Assembly (NCBI GenBank): GCA_010405405.1
Contig: MU004243.1
Span: 1 to 38,629 of the forward strand
From: Microthyrium microscopicum
Taxonomy: Eukaryota; Ascomycota; Dothideomycetes; Microthyriales; Microthyriaceae
Reading direction: 5' to 3'
DNA: 38,629 nt
Below the pieces are notes generated by a model that was not told the origin of the DNA, searched no databases, and saw nothing but the letters and a program-made list of their open reading frames with translations. Positions 1 through 12,178 of this stretch are shown piece after piece. The translations under genes and the position numbers were made by a program. The stretch's first letter is position 1. Every line of letters starts with the position of its first letter.

Positions 1-1137
1 GTATTACTATTAGAAACTCTATCTATATAGAAAGGAGAAGTAATAATAAGAGTATTAAGTAAATTAGAAGCTATAGCTACTATAATAAAAATATTATTAT
101 TAAAGCCTAGTACCTATTAAGATTCTATAGCCTTAAGCTCTTAGATTAATTTATAATCTATATAGTTAAAACTATTAAGTTAAAGCTAATTTTTAAAGGC
201 CTAAAGAAATTAATATATATATTCTAGCATAGATAAATACTAACTAGGCTAAGTATTTAAGATAAGGTTAATAAAATAGTTAGTTCTATAATAAGTATAA
301 AGAGTAGTAAATAACTTAATCCTATTTAATTTTATAACTCTACTATATATAGATAATAAACTTAGTTACTATATAAGATTAGCTATAAATAATTACGTAG
401 ACTCTATTATATTAGTAGTATTATAACTATTAGACTCTTACATTAATATATAACTTATAGTAAAGAATAGTCTAGAAGGTAAGTACTAAAAAAAAGGCTT
501 ATAACCTTAAGAGTTAGTAATAAAGTAAGTATAATAACTAATAAAATCTAAAGATAAGAAAGAAGGTAATTTAGGTTTAGCTATATTAACTATTATTAGG
601 ACTTATATAAATAAAGAAGATAGCATTAGTATATCTAAGACTATAAAAAAATATAAAAAATATATTTAACTATATTTATACTTACGCCTATACTTAATAT
701 AAGCTTATAAGTAATTATATCTTTACTAGCGCTAATAATAGTTAAGCTTTATTACTTTAGTAAGTAATATTTTATAGTCTAATAGTAGTTAACTACTAAA
801 AATATTATAAAGTATTTATAAAGAGAAATAAGTAGAATTATCTTTAGGCTTAATAAAGGTTAGCTAAATTATACTAATAATATATTAAGTACTTATATAC
901 CTAGATTAACGTCTTAAGGCTTTATTACATAAAGCATAATAATAAAGATTCTAAATAATTATAAGAATTTAGGTCTTATTAAAAGTATTACTCTTTAAAA
1001 TATTTACTTTTATAAAACAAGCTAGAGGCCTATCTAATATTATATAAAAAACTAATTAACTAAGGAAGCTTAATTTAGGTAGTAGAGGAAATAGAACTTA
1101 TAATCTTAAAGAAGAATAAACAAAGAAAGTAATACTT

Positions 1138-1181
1138 AGAAAAGAGAAGAAAAAGAAGAAGAAGAAAAAGAAGAAGAGAAG
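1138..1181 (+). repeat. Purine-only GAA-rich tract inside the RIP block
   Basis: This is an uninterrupted run of A and G, mostly GAA, GAG and AAG. Purine-only DNA holds no CpA or TpG, so RIP cannot change it. It may be the surviving Lys/Glu/Arg-rich part of a former transposon protein read on the plus strand, or simply a microsatellite. Confidence 0.6.
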
Positions 1182-4100
1182 TTATTTTATAAATAATAGC
1201 GCGCTACCTATAAAGAAGTAAAAACTTAATACTATTAATGCTATTATTATTTACTAATATAGAAATAATACTAATTAAGTAAGCCTTCCTATATAGAACG
1301 TATTTAACGTACTAACTATATAGTTAGCTAATTAGATAAACTATAACTATATAATATATACTTTAGGAATAAGATAACTACTACTATTACTTAATATAGT
1401 AAGATCTTATTTAAGACTAAAAATATAGAATAATATCTCTAGCTTCTAATACTAAACGTATTAAACGTTTAAACTATATAGAGTACTTAGAAATAAATTC
1501 TAGGTAAGAGAATAATACTAGATATATAACTTCTAGACTACTTTAATATAAAAACTATAACTATAAAAAGTATAAGATTAATACTATAGCTAATTAAATA
1601 TATAGGTTTACTATATCTAAACGTATATAACTCTATAATAAACGTATAATTATAAAACTACTTAATATTTATATTATATCTATAAGTAGGATATTATTTA
1701 TAAAATACTTAGAATAACTATAAACGTTAAATAATATAATTAGAACTATTAATAATAATACTAGTATAAGTATAATTAGGAATATTATATTTCCCTTTAG
1801 AGTTATTATAAATTATAATTAAGTAATGCTATAATATAAAGACTTCTTTACTTAATAATAATATAAAACTAACTATTTTTTATATTATATTTTTAATATT
1901 ACTACTATATAATATGCCTTAAGTTAATAGGTCTAATTAGTAAATACTTATATTATTAAAATTATATTAAATATTCCTCTTCTTTTTAATTATAGTACTA
2001 CTACTTTATAAATTTCTAATAAGGTAAGAGATAATTCTAAATCTTTATAGTAATAGTTTTCTACTATATACTTCTCTACTTACTTCTTATAGGCTCTATA
2101 GGAGTACTTAGTAATAAGAGTAAATTTAAAGATTAACTATTAGACTAGGCTTAAACTATACGTCTTTAAGTAGTAAGCTATAGCTACTTATTAAGACTAG
2201 TAGATATAGCTTACTACTTATTAGAACTACCTATAAGATTATTAAGGGCTATTTTTACTTACTTACGTTTTAAGCCTATATAAGATAGCTTTAATATTAA
2301 GGAGGACTATATACTTAGTAATAGATAGCTATTTAACGCTCTTAATAGTAGAGAATTGCTATATATATTATTAGGTTAAGAATAAGATATAATCTAAGAT
2401 ATATTATTATAAAGGGTTAAGAATTAAAGACTAGGAATAGTCTTAAGTAGAGATATAATTAGTTTATAGATATAAAAAGAGCTAGGCTTCTAAGTAGATA
2501 GTTTATAAAACGTATTTTCTATAAAGAGAAATATAGCTTATATTAAGTTATCTAGTAAATTAATTAAGTTTAATATTAGTAGTATATTATTATATAAATA
2601 GCTAAATATTGTATTTATATTATTAAACTATAATTTTAGTAGCTTATCTAAGGACGAAGTTCCTAGTAAGACGTTCTTAGTAGGACTATTTTTCTTAGTC
2701 TATTTATTCTTAGTATTTTAGTCTTATAGCTTATACTAAGTATTATATTTAATAGTACTAGTAAAATAAGTAAGCAACCTATTAGAATATATTATAGCGT
2801 TAAGCTAAGTAGAAAGACCTAGTACTAGTTTATATAATTTGTTCTATATAGCATTAGATAAATATAACTAACGTAGTTTATTTTAATGCTATCTAATTGG
2901 ATTTAGATTATTAATAACGTTACTATAGTTAGCTAATATAGCCTTAGTAATATTTACCTAAAGTTAACTTAATTTCTATAATAGAGAGGAAGGAATTAAC
3001 TAGTTATTATAAAACGAAAATATCTAATTAATTAACTAATAATAGGACTCTATACGTTATTAAGCCTAGAATAATAAATAATCTATAGTAAATCTAGCGT
3101 AGGTCTTTACTATTAGCATCTTAATACTTAGCTTAAGGTCTTATATATTAAGTAGTTAGTTAAATAATTTAGGTTAGTATCTATTATAATAATAGTAAAG
3201 AACGCGCATTATAGAACTATTAGTCTTCTTTATATTCTATAGATATACTATAAATACTACATAGTAATAATACTAACTATTATGTTTAAAACTATTTACT
3301 ATTATTAACTATTTAGCATTATTAGAATCTAAATAATATTATTATTCTATTTTTATCTAGTATTTCTAACTATTTAGAGCCTTCTTAAGAGATCTTACCT
3401 TAGATAGACTAGCTATAAGCGTTTTAGTTAGACTACTAATAAGCGTAGTTAAGTCTACTATCTAGATATAATAATCCCTAATAGGACTAATACTAATAGT
3501 AGACTTATTTCCTAATACTTTTAGTCTATTCTACTTATAAAGCTTTTAGTAATCTAGTAGTAAAATTAATAGAGAATATTTAGTAAGTTTCTTAGAAATA
3601 ATTTATTTACTATATAGATTACTAACTAAGTTAGCCTTATTAATATTCTCTTAAGCAAACTAAGGATAATAAAGACTAATAGTATTAAATAACTAGTATA
3701 GAAGAAAGATATAGTAGATATTTTATATATTATCTTAGTTATTTCTACTAGCGTAACTAAGACGTTACTAAATATTACTAAGCTTATTACTAATTAGAAT
3801 ACTCTACGTTATAATACGTTTAATATTAGTAATATTTATATCTATACCTAAAGCTATAGTTATAAATATAATATAAATTATTAAGTCTTCTTTTTTAAAT
3901 TTATTAAATTAAGCTTCTTAATCCTCCTTAGACATCTCTTTATAGTAATATTAAAGTATAGTAATAACACTTATAGAGGTCTATTTAGGACTATTAGTAT
4001 ATACTTAGTTATAGAAGGTTATATAGTTATTAAGCTATCTTTACTATTATTAAAGTAGATATATATATAAATAATTAGTAGTATCTTAGATCTTATTAGT

Positions 4101-5411
4101 ACTATTAAGAAATACTATAGTTTTAGGTATTTTTTAAGGAGTAGGTACCCTATTAGTATTAAATACGTTATTTAATAAGTACTCTAGGCTATTATAAGAG
4201 TTAGTTTTACTAAAAGATATTACTTTAACTTAAAGCCTAATATTAAGGCAGTTAAGATTAGTATAAATAAAATAAGTATAAGCTTTATTTATACTAATAG
4301 GCCTAAAACTAGTAGAAATAAGTAAAGTACTCTTAGCTTCTTTACTAAGTATTTTAGTATAACTAAACTATATAAGACTTTAAGGAAATAGGCTATAAAG
4401 CTAGTAAAACTAAGTATAGAATCTATAGAACTCTATTCTCTATTTATATACTAAATAATACTTATTTATAGTAAGAAGACTTATCTAATATTATACTCTA
4501 AAGTCTATTAATATATTCTAAACTAAATTATAAGTTAACTATTCTAAGGAAAGTAATAAGTAAGTAATCTATTTGCCTTCCTTAGTGCTCTAAAGTCTTT
4601 AGATAATAGATTTTTTATTATAGAGTATTATACTTTAATTAAGAATTTAGGCCTTAGTTTATAGAATAATATTAATATTTTTTACTTATTACTTACTAAG
4701 CGTAGTAAAAGGAATAACTTAGATTATAACCTTACTAGTTAATAATATATAATACTAGAAAATAATACTTTTCTTATACTTAGTCTAAGTAATTAGAATA
4801 ATATCTTATTATTAGAATATAAGGTAATAAAGAGCTTTAACCTAACCTAGATAAGGAGTATAATTACTACTATTACAAGTATCTAATATTACTTTTAGAT
4901 ATGAACTAATAGCCTAATACTATTAAATACTATCTAGAGTATAAAAATAGTTTATAATCTAGAGTATTAATACTAATAATATCTCTTTAGATAAATCTTT
5001 AAAGATCTCTATTTAGTAGCTATAGCTATAATAAGACATAATAATTCTAGAGATATTATTATACTTACCTCTATTATTACTATTAACTATAATAAGTAAT
5101 TTAAATACTTCTATTTATTTCTTTATCTTATCTTTTAATAAGTAACTATAAGGACGCTATAGGACTAAGACTATAAGTAGTAAGTTATTTCTAGACTTAT
5201 TATTACGTAAATAGCTACCTTAGGAACCTTTTAACTTAGTAGCTTTTATAGCTTATCTTAGTATTATAGCAATATAAAGATCTTATAAATAAACTTACTT
5301 CTATCCTTAATTACTATATTAGCTAACGTAATAATAGTATTATTAATAGCTAAGTAAAATAATATAGAGAATTTGTATTAAATAATTCTTTATAAATTTG
5401 CTATATATATA

Positions 5412-5520
5412 ATATAGTTAGTAAAGTAAGTACTATACTAATAGATCTTACTATATAGTAGATATAGTTAGTAAAGTAAGTACTACGCTAATAGATTCTA
5501 CTATATAATTAGTATAGTTA
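5412..5520. repeat. 60-bp tandem duplication in the RIP block
   Basis: A stretch of about 49 bp beginning ATATAGTTAGTAAAGTAAG at 5412 recurs at 5472 with few changes, giving a 60-bp period. It continues into a degenerate 10-bp AGTATAGTT-type series up to about 5590. It was read directly by aligning the two stretches. Confidence 0.75.
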
Positions 5521-6352
5521 GTATAGTTAGTATAGTTAATAATATTAATAAATCTTACTATATAGTTAGTATAATTAATATAGTTAATTATGCCTATAGA
5601 CCTTACTATACGTTTATTATAATTAACTAAGGCTAGTATCTTACCTATACTAGATAATAATAAAGAATATATAGAGATAAGTTAATTATACTTTATACTT
5701 ATAAGGATATATTAAGAGAAGTTTAAAACTAGTATTAAGTTAAAGATATACTTTAAGATATTATAACTTATAAAATAATAGATATATAATATAAATATTA
5801 GGGGCCTAGTTTAAACTAGTATTAAAGAAGGGTTATAAAAGGTTTAAGTTTTTATATATTTATTTTATATACTAGAAGTAATACTCTATCTAATAATATA
5901 TTTTATAAGAAGAAGAGATATATAGTAATAGAATTTTAGGGAGTAGGTAAATTATAGAATTATAAGTATTAACTTAGTTTTAAGGAGGTTAATAATACTA
6001 TTTATTAAGAGAGTTATAAGCGATAATACTATTTAAAACGTAGTTTATTTAAAAGCTACTAACTTACTATATTTTCTATAGTAATTTAAAGTAATACCTA
6101 ATAGTAATAGTAGAGATAAAGATAGTTAAACGTTATAAGAAGAAATGTTATAAGCGTTTATACTAATAAATTCTATAATCTAATCCTAGACTATTAGATT
6201 ACGGTTTAGGAGGGTGGTAGTTACTAATAATATACTTACCTAATTTGGGTCGTCCATGCGATCCAATTAGTCTGGGTCTCTGAGATAACCCTTCTACGCG
6301 CCGCGTCTTTTCGCAGTTCTTGCAACGAACCTTTTAAACAATCAATACTGAA

Positions 6353-7480
6353 ATGTCTAAATTTCTTCTCAATCAAGTAGTCAAAGGCAGCAAAGGATCA
6401 TACCGCCTCATCAAGTCTCTTACACCACACGTTTTTCAAGCCAAAGTCGAAGGCACAACCGATTTGTAGGCCTTGTTGAAAACTTGGAGCATTAACGCTA
6501 ACGTGCCTCAGAGCCGCAATCAAAATTCCACCAGCAAATCCATACTTGTTCAACGACGAGAAAAATACGTACTCATGGCAAACCATCAAGACATGCCCTC
6601 ATATTCGATCCCTTCGCGAGTTCATCGATGACGAATCAAGTCAATGTCTCGTTTTTGAGTGGATGGACAGAACACTCTGGGATGCCAAGGATGAATCCAC
6701 CGAACAGAAAATGAAAGCCTTCAAGGCTGTTGCCAGATCATGCCTACAAGGTTTACTAGCGTTCCAAAAGATGGACCGCGTAAACGACTATTGCCATGCA
6801 GACCTGAACCCAAACAATATCCTGATTAGTGGCTTCCCGGGTGCAAACCCTATTGTCAAGATCTCGGATCTCGGATTTAGTAAGATTCACGATGTACGTG
6901 AGCCAAGTCATAGAGTCTAATCACATCCAGCAACTCGGGCTGGCTCAGTTGATAAGCATCAAGCACGGCTGCAAGGCGATGCAATTCGAGCGCCAGAGAT
7001 CTGGAAAGGCGCAGCGCCAACTCCTGCTATGGATGTGTGGTCACTGGGTGTTTCTGTAAGTCATAATGTGCTCTATATGATCCAATATTTATCTTTGACA
7101 TATCTTTGGCTAACGCAATCTGCTCGTGCTAGTTGGCGGATTGGATTACCGCTAAAGCGGTATTTGGATATGGTGGATGTAACATTGAAACCAACTTTGG
7201 ACCAGATGTGACTAAGAATGCTTGGGCCATCGCCAAACTTCACAAGGTTAGAGGCGCCCCGTTATGCGATCCTCTAAAGGAAGAGTACAGCTCAGACTTC
7301 ATTGTGGCGGAAGCATTCCTTCAGGATAACTTAGTGAAGGACCTTAGCCTTCGGGAACAATTGGGCCAGCAGCAGATCCCGTCGGACTGTATCAGCTTCA
7401 TTGAGGACTTGCTTACTATAGATCCCGAAGAGCGTCCATCTGTGGATGATGCTCTTGCTCATCCATATCTACAAATATAG
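6353..7480 (+). CDS. Protein kinase-fold protein, four exons
   Basis: Exons are 6353-6465, 6512-6897, 6949-7055 and 7133-7480, giving 317 residues. All three introns (46, 51 and 77 bp) have GT..AG ends and CTAAC/CTAAT-like branch sites and keep the frame. Visible kinase landmarks: the VAIK-type lysine in AAIKIP (K42); HAD-LNPNN as the catalytic loop (D135); DLG in place of DFG (D157); RAPEIW as the APE motif (residues 180-185); and DVWSLG (from residue 195). The N-terminal glycine-rich loop is not recognisable (GSYRLIKSLTPHVFQAKV). The length equals a bare kinase domain. Fungal genomes hold expanded families of such serine/threonine kinase-like proteins. The substrate is unknown and activity is likely but unproven. 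The first 5' splice site, GTAGGC, is weak. The start codon lies only about 110 bp from the RIP block, so the promoter is very short or overlaps the boundary. Confidence 0.8.
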
Positions 7481-8238
7481 AACTGAGGCCCGGAGGCTTT
7501 TACATGGATGTTTTGGACAAGTATACTTGGCAGACACAACATCGAATTATTAAGCACACTTCTCAGCTGAATCGTGAGCGACTCAAGGGATTAAATCAGC
7601 GGTTACTGGGCCGAATAGCCTGGGTTGTTTCTTTTGTTACCTGCCAAAGCCCACATAAACGCCAGCGATTGTGTAGCGGAACGGTCATGTTCACCGGTCA
7701 CAGCATTGATGGCGCTAGGCGCCGCTCAAAGAAGTCGGCTCTTTTGCTAGCAGACATGCCACACGGTAAGCGCAGCCATTGAGCTCTATGTGGTCACTTG
7801 AAACCAGCTCAGCAATCCCAGCGCTTAGTGGTTCATCACGCACCCACGCAACGCTTGCTCATTGATTGACCATTACCTATCAATCATGAGGCTATCAGCA
7901 GCAATTGAAGTTTGAAATTAGCAGCCTTCACTTAGCCCCGGACCTGACTTGAATCAGACTTCTCGCCGCGCAAGTTATTCTGCGGCACAGGTAGTCTGGC
8001 ATGACATTTCTCAATGAATGCCTTCGCTCAAAAGTGTATTTAAGCACGCATGCTGCCTCAATAAGAATCAGATCACAATTCTACAGAGCAAACAAACATC
8101 ACCTTCCAAAGTTTATATATCTGATTAGTCTTTCTGTTGAGCAATTCTTTCTATCGCTAATTCATCTGTTCATCATTCCTGAGTTGTTCAAACCAATCCG
8201 TTCTTAACTTTATACTTTCAATCACTCAATCTCACGCC
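7481..8238. other. Intergenic, no supported gene
   Basis: This holds the 3' side of the kinase gene and the promoter of the next gene. A 92-codon ATG frame at 7504-7782 has no recognisable features and was not accepted. An AT-rich TTATATAT stretch near 8112-8120 and a CT/AAC-rich leader precede the next ATG at 8239. Confidence 0.5.
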
Positions 8239-8797
8239 ATGTCGGGCTCACAACTATTGAAGACCGCGGTCGGCATTCCCATCTACCTTGCTAGGCAAGT
8301 GACAGTCAAGGGACAGGTTGTTGCCTATCGTTTGGTAGACGCCATCGGCCAGGAGCAGAAAGACAATGCAGCCGATAAAGTCGCAACAGCCTTGGAAGGA
8401 AATAAGATGCTTCCAGAAGACATCAAGAAAACTGTGAAGGCGGTTGAGATCACGTAAGTTGCCTTCGGTCGATTTGTATTGAGCTTTGATTGCTTACAAT
8501 CACAGCTCCATGCCTCATCAGAGCCCTATGGATCCTGCACCACACATTTCAGTAGATGTCCAACTCGAATCTGGAGCCAACATGAAGGCACACATTCCAA
8601 GCGATGGAAGCGAGCAACAGGTACTGCGAAACCCTTTCACCTTCAGAATCATACATGCTGACCCACAAAGCCCGCCAGGTAGTTACAATTGTGATCACTT
8701 GCCTCTGGAAGAGACAAGTAGAGATACTGTTCCAGACGATGGCCATTTCGGATTACTGGTATTACGCATTCTTCGCCATATCCACATGTTTTACTAG
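8239..8797 (+). CDS. Small hypothetical fungal protein
   Basis: The ATG at 8239 opens a 71-codon first exon rich in Lys, Asp and Ala (start MSGSQLLKTAVGIPIYLARQ). It ends at a clear 52-bp intron, 8454-8505 (GTAAGT..CACAG). Reading on from 8506 gives a second exon up to a TAG at 8795-8797, for 168 residues in all. An alternative second intron, 8621-8678 (GTACTG, CTGAC branch, CCAG), would swap the tail for a hydrophobic one (VVTIVITCLW, then SDYWYYAFFA), so the C-terminus is uncertain. I recognise no domain. The first exon is the reliable part, supported by frame, splice site and a plausible leader. Function is unknown. Confidence 0.5.
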
Positions 8798-9545
8798 GCT
8801 CTCCACTATGAGAATAGGTACATATTGCAATGATGAACAGCCAAAGCTATAGCAACTGCTGAATGAAACTTGAGTTATCAATATATGCTTGAAGCGAAAA
8901 AAAAACTTTGACCGTGTTAAAAGATTTTGATATGATAGCCACCTCAACTTTTGCGTTTAAACTTTTGCGGGTGTTACGCTGGTAATGTTGCTGATTTCAT
9001 GCAACAATAACACTTGCGGACTCTTTGCACTCATTGAACCCCTTCTATTATATCAGAAGTCAGGCACTTACAGTTAGGCCATACCCAAGTTGCAACACTG
9101 CGAAAGTAAGCGTCGATGTGCGGCGAAGGGTGCTGAGTAGGCCATTTGAACAAGGAAGCAAGCATACCGCGCACGGTCAGCTGTGATGGTGACTGAAATG
9201 AGCGAGGCGCCGTGTATTGAAGACCGCTTCATCGAAATGTCGGGTTTTACCCTTGTGTAGAAAAATTGTACAGATTACCTTGAACTGACAGGTACTGAAG
9301 TTTCAGAAGGGTAGTTAGTACTACTATGTAGTTGTACAAGTAGGGTAGGATAAGCGGCTTTAGCGCGATAAGCGCTGAACATCATTGATCACCAAACCTT
9401 AATGGCAACTTCTTGTTCCAGTTGCATACACTGACATCTTTAAGACGTTTCACGATCTGTCTGCTTGTTTCGACCTTCAGGTCGATACTCCATCATCACA
9501 ACGCACACGCTCTTGATAGAAGCATGATATAAAGCTCTAGCAGCT
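8798..9545. other. Intergenic, no supported gene
   Basis: This spans the 3' region of the small hypothetical gene and the upstream region of VPS52. The only structure seen is a short hairpin, AGCGC-GATAA-GCGCT, at 9362-9376, which places a GATA motif in the loop. Both strands lack a convincing coding frame. Confidence 0.4.
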
Positions 9546-11651
9546 ATGTGGCAGGAAAGGCGCCCTTCCACGCAATCACCATCGCCGCGAACTGCCTCTC
9601 CGCTCCCTCGCCGTCCAACCTTAAACACTGGGTCCCAATCTGCGCGACCGGGCGCACTACCACGATCGTCTTCTTTATCACTGGTCTCATCTCCATCCAC
9701 GTCCACCACAAACCTGGGATTGACTCTTAGACATGCGAATGGATCCACCCTGCGACACGAACTCCGCGCAGAGCCAAGCTTCAATACGCCGGATCCACTG
9801 CAGGTGTTAGAAAGCATATTAGGCGGGAAGCTTGCCAATGGACAGGCTAGTGATGCGCGAGGTCGGGAGCTTGGAGATGACGAGCTACAGGATCTGGACG
9901 ACATCAATTGGGAAGGCTTGAGTTTAGAGCAATTTGCTAGTGAACGAGGGCCCGAAATGCAGAATGGCACTTCGAATAAACCGGCATTTGATCCTGCGGA
10001 ATGTATGAATCTTGTCTTGAGTTCAGCTCAATGGTCTTAACTCACAGCGCATAGGGGACAGGGAGAAGACTAGATTCGAAGAACTTCATAAATCTATCAA
10101 GGTATTTGGGTACCAATTCCAGGCTCGGCGATCGGAAGCTGATCCGTGTTGTAGGCATGCGACCAAGTCCTTAAATCTGTGGAGACATATCTCGTGGGCT
10201 TCCAGGCTGACCTTGGGGCCGTTTCCACGGAAATCGAAACATTACAGTCTCGGTCTACTTCACTAAACTCCAAATTGGAAAGACGACGGGTGGTAGAGAA
10301 GCTTCTTGGACCATCAGTTGAGGAATTGGGACTCTCTCCAGAAGTTGTTCGAAGCATTGTGGATGGGCCAATTGACGACAGCTGGATTTATGCCTTGGCT
10401 GAATTGGATAAAAGATGTAAAGCGGTCAAAGCCAAATCGAAAGAGCAAAAGCAAATGAAAGCGCTAGAGGACCTGGAACCTCTTCTGGAAAACCTCACCA
10501 ACAAAGTAAGGAAACGGACGCAATATTATTACTGCAACTGACAATATTAGGCCGTTTCGCGAATACGTGATTACATTGTTGCCCAAATCAAAGCCTTGCG
10601 ATCTCCAAACATGAATGCTCAGGTCATCCAACAACAAGGCTTCCTGCGATTCAAGGACTTGTATACTTTTCTGGCATCCCATCAACCACAATTGGGAAGC
10701 GAAATATGTCAGGCCTATGTAAATACCATGAGATGGTATTATCTCAGCCAATTCACCCGTTACGAGGCAGCCTTACGGCAAATCAAACTCCACACAATTG
10801 ATAAAACAGATTTAATAGGATCTGCTGATGATCCAACTGTGCGTCGAGCAAAAGGACCACCAGCAGCGCACGATGCGTTTTCAATAGGACGACGCATGGA
10901 TGTCATCAAGACTACGTCTTCGTCGGCCATTGCATCACATGTAGCCGAAGAAGATAAATCATCACATTACCTGGAAGTCGTATTCAGATCCTTTAATGTT
11001 GCAATTGTTGACAACGCATCCTTTGAATACACTTTTCTCAGTTCCTTCTTTTCTCCCGCCCAAAACTTTCACACCATCCGAAGAACCTTCGACTCTATAT
11101 TCACACCCACATTCAAACTCGGACAGGAGCTTACCAAGTCGTTGGTTGAAAACAGTGCAGATGCTATTGGTATCTTGCTCTGTGTCCGGCTGAATCAACA
11201 ATTTGCCTTCGATTTTCAAAAGCGCAAAGTCCCACCTGGAGAAGGCTATATCAACGCAACAAGCATGCTGCTATGGCCACGATTCCAGATTATCATGGAC
11301 CTCCATTGCGAGTCTCTACGAAAGCTTTCAGCAACAGCGCAGTCAACAGCACCTCATCCTATAACGCAACGCTTTGCAAGCTTTCTTCAGGCCATTCTGA
11401 AGCTGAGCAGTGAGACTGGTGATGACGAGCCAGTGTCTCGCAGTTTGGGACGATTGAGTACAGACTATGAGTCACTCATAACCAAGCTTAGCAAATCGAT
11501 AGGGGATACAAGGAAAAGAGAGCGGTTTCTTTCCAATAATTACAGCCTTATAGTGACTATATTGGAAGAGGGGAGTGGGAAACTGGCTGATGAAAATAGG
11601 CAGCATTTCTTGGAGTTGCGAAAGGCTTATGGCGATTCTGCAGTAAAATAG
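9546..11651 (+). CDS. VPS52: Vps52, subunit of the GARP tethering complex
   Basis: Exons are 9546-10002, 10055-10101, 10155-10505 and 10551-11651, giving 651 residues. Introns of 52, 53 and 45 bp join in frame. The N-terminus is a low-complexity Ser/Pro/Arg-rich stretch, followed by the conserved DPLQVLESILGG segment. Next comes the coiled-coil Vps52/Sac2 region (LKSVETYLVGFQADLG.VSTEIETLQSRS.SLNSKLE) and then the long helical part with ALRSPNMNAQ, HYLEVVFRSFN and INATSMLLWPRFQIIMD. These blocks match fungal Vps52 as I know the family. GARP (Vps51-54) tethers endosome-derived vesicles at the trans-Golgi. The length is normal and the gene looks intact. The 3' splice site chosen for intron 1 (10054, not 10047) is the one that keeps the frame and gives the expected D-REKTRFEELHKSI sequence. 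Confidence 0.93.
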
Positions 11652-12178
11652 AGGTATCAAAATGAAAGGCTGACGCGGTGAATTCAATGAATTAACGATA
11701 TAATGCAATTTAATATCCGTTGAAATTGGTTGGCTTGACACCGCACCTGCTATGGAAGAGATGCTGTGTTTCCCATCGCATTCGGTAATCTCGTCGATGT
11801 CCCACGCGCTCGATTTAATGGGAGACAGCTGGATACATAGAGTTGCCTTGATCATCATTGATCAAATGGCCAGCTACAGCCTACCGGTAGTAATTCTGGC
11901 GAAATGACATGACTACTATGTAGGCGGGGTCAACATATCAGAGTGCACGTAAGTTAGTAATTGTCACATCACGCACGTATTTTTCAATTTCTACCAAGAT
12001 TTGAAGGACTAAATGATGACGGAGCATACGCTAACTAAATTGAGAAAATATCTGTCCCACTAAGGAAGAACCCTGGGTGATGTCGAAGGTCGCTGGGGTG
12101 TGGGGCTTTTTTATATAAACGCTCGACTCATTTCCATTTCCACTACCTATTTCACCCACCTACAATTTCAGCGCAAAC
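11652..12178. other. Intergenic: VPS52 3' region and KRS promoter
   Basis: No gene is supported. The proximal part before 12179 has a TATA-like box and a CT-rich leader typical of a well expressed housekeeping promoter. Confidence 0.5.
12112..12118 (+). promoter_or_regulatory. TATA-like box of the lysyl-tRNA synthetase gene
   Basis: TATATAA lies 61 bp before the lysyl-tRNA synthetase ATG and is followed by a C/T-rich leader (TTTCCATTTCCACTACC). Position and context fit a core promoter element. Assignment is by inspection only. Confidence 0.5.

Larger units (their letters stand above)
1..6240. repeat. AT-rich RIP-mutated repeat block, left flank
   Basis: The sequence is extremely AT-rich. 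CpA and TpG are almost absent, while ApC, GpT and CpG remain and TpA is very common. This is the footprint of CpA-to-TpA mutation on both strands, the known outcome of RIP in Pezizomycotina acting on duplicated DNA. ATG, TGG and TGA codons have nearly vanished, and no credible ORF exists. A purine run at 1138-1181 and a 60-bp tandem repeat at 5412-5520 are the main visible internal structures. The original element (LTR retrotransposon, LINE or DNA transposon) cannot be named from what remains. The block runs off the window to the left. The right edge is placed where TpG and CpA reappear (about 6240-6255). Confidence 0.9.

Noticed and set aside
7504-7782. 92-codon ATG frame downstream of the kinase gene
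   Set aside because: No domain, no signal peptide, and it starts 24 bp after the kinase stop; most likely 3' UTR.
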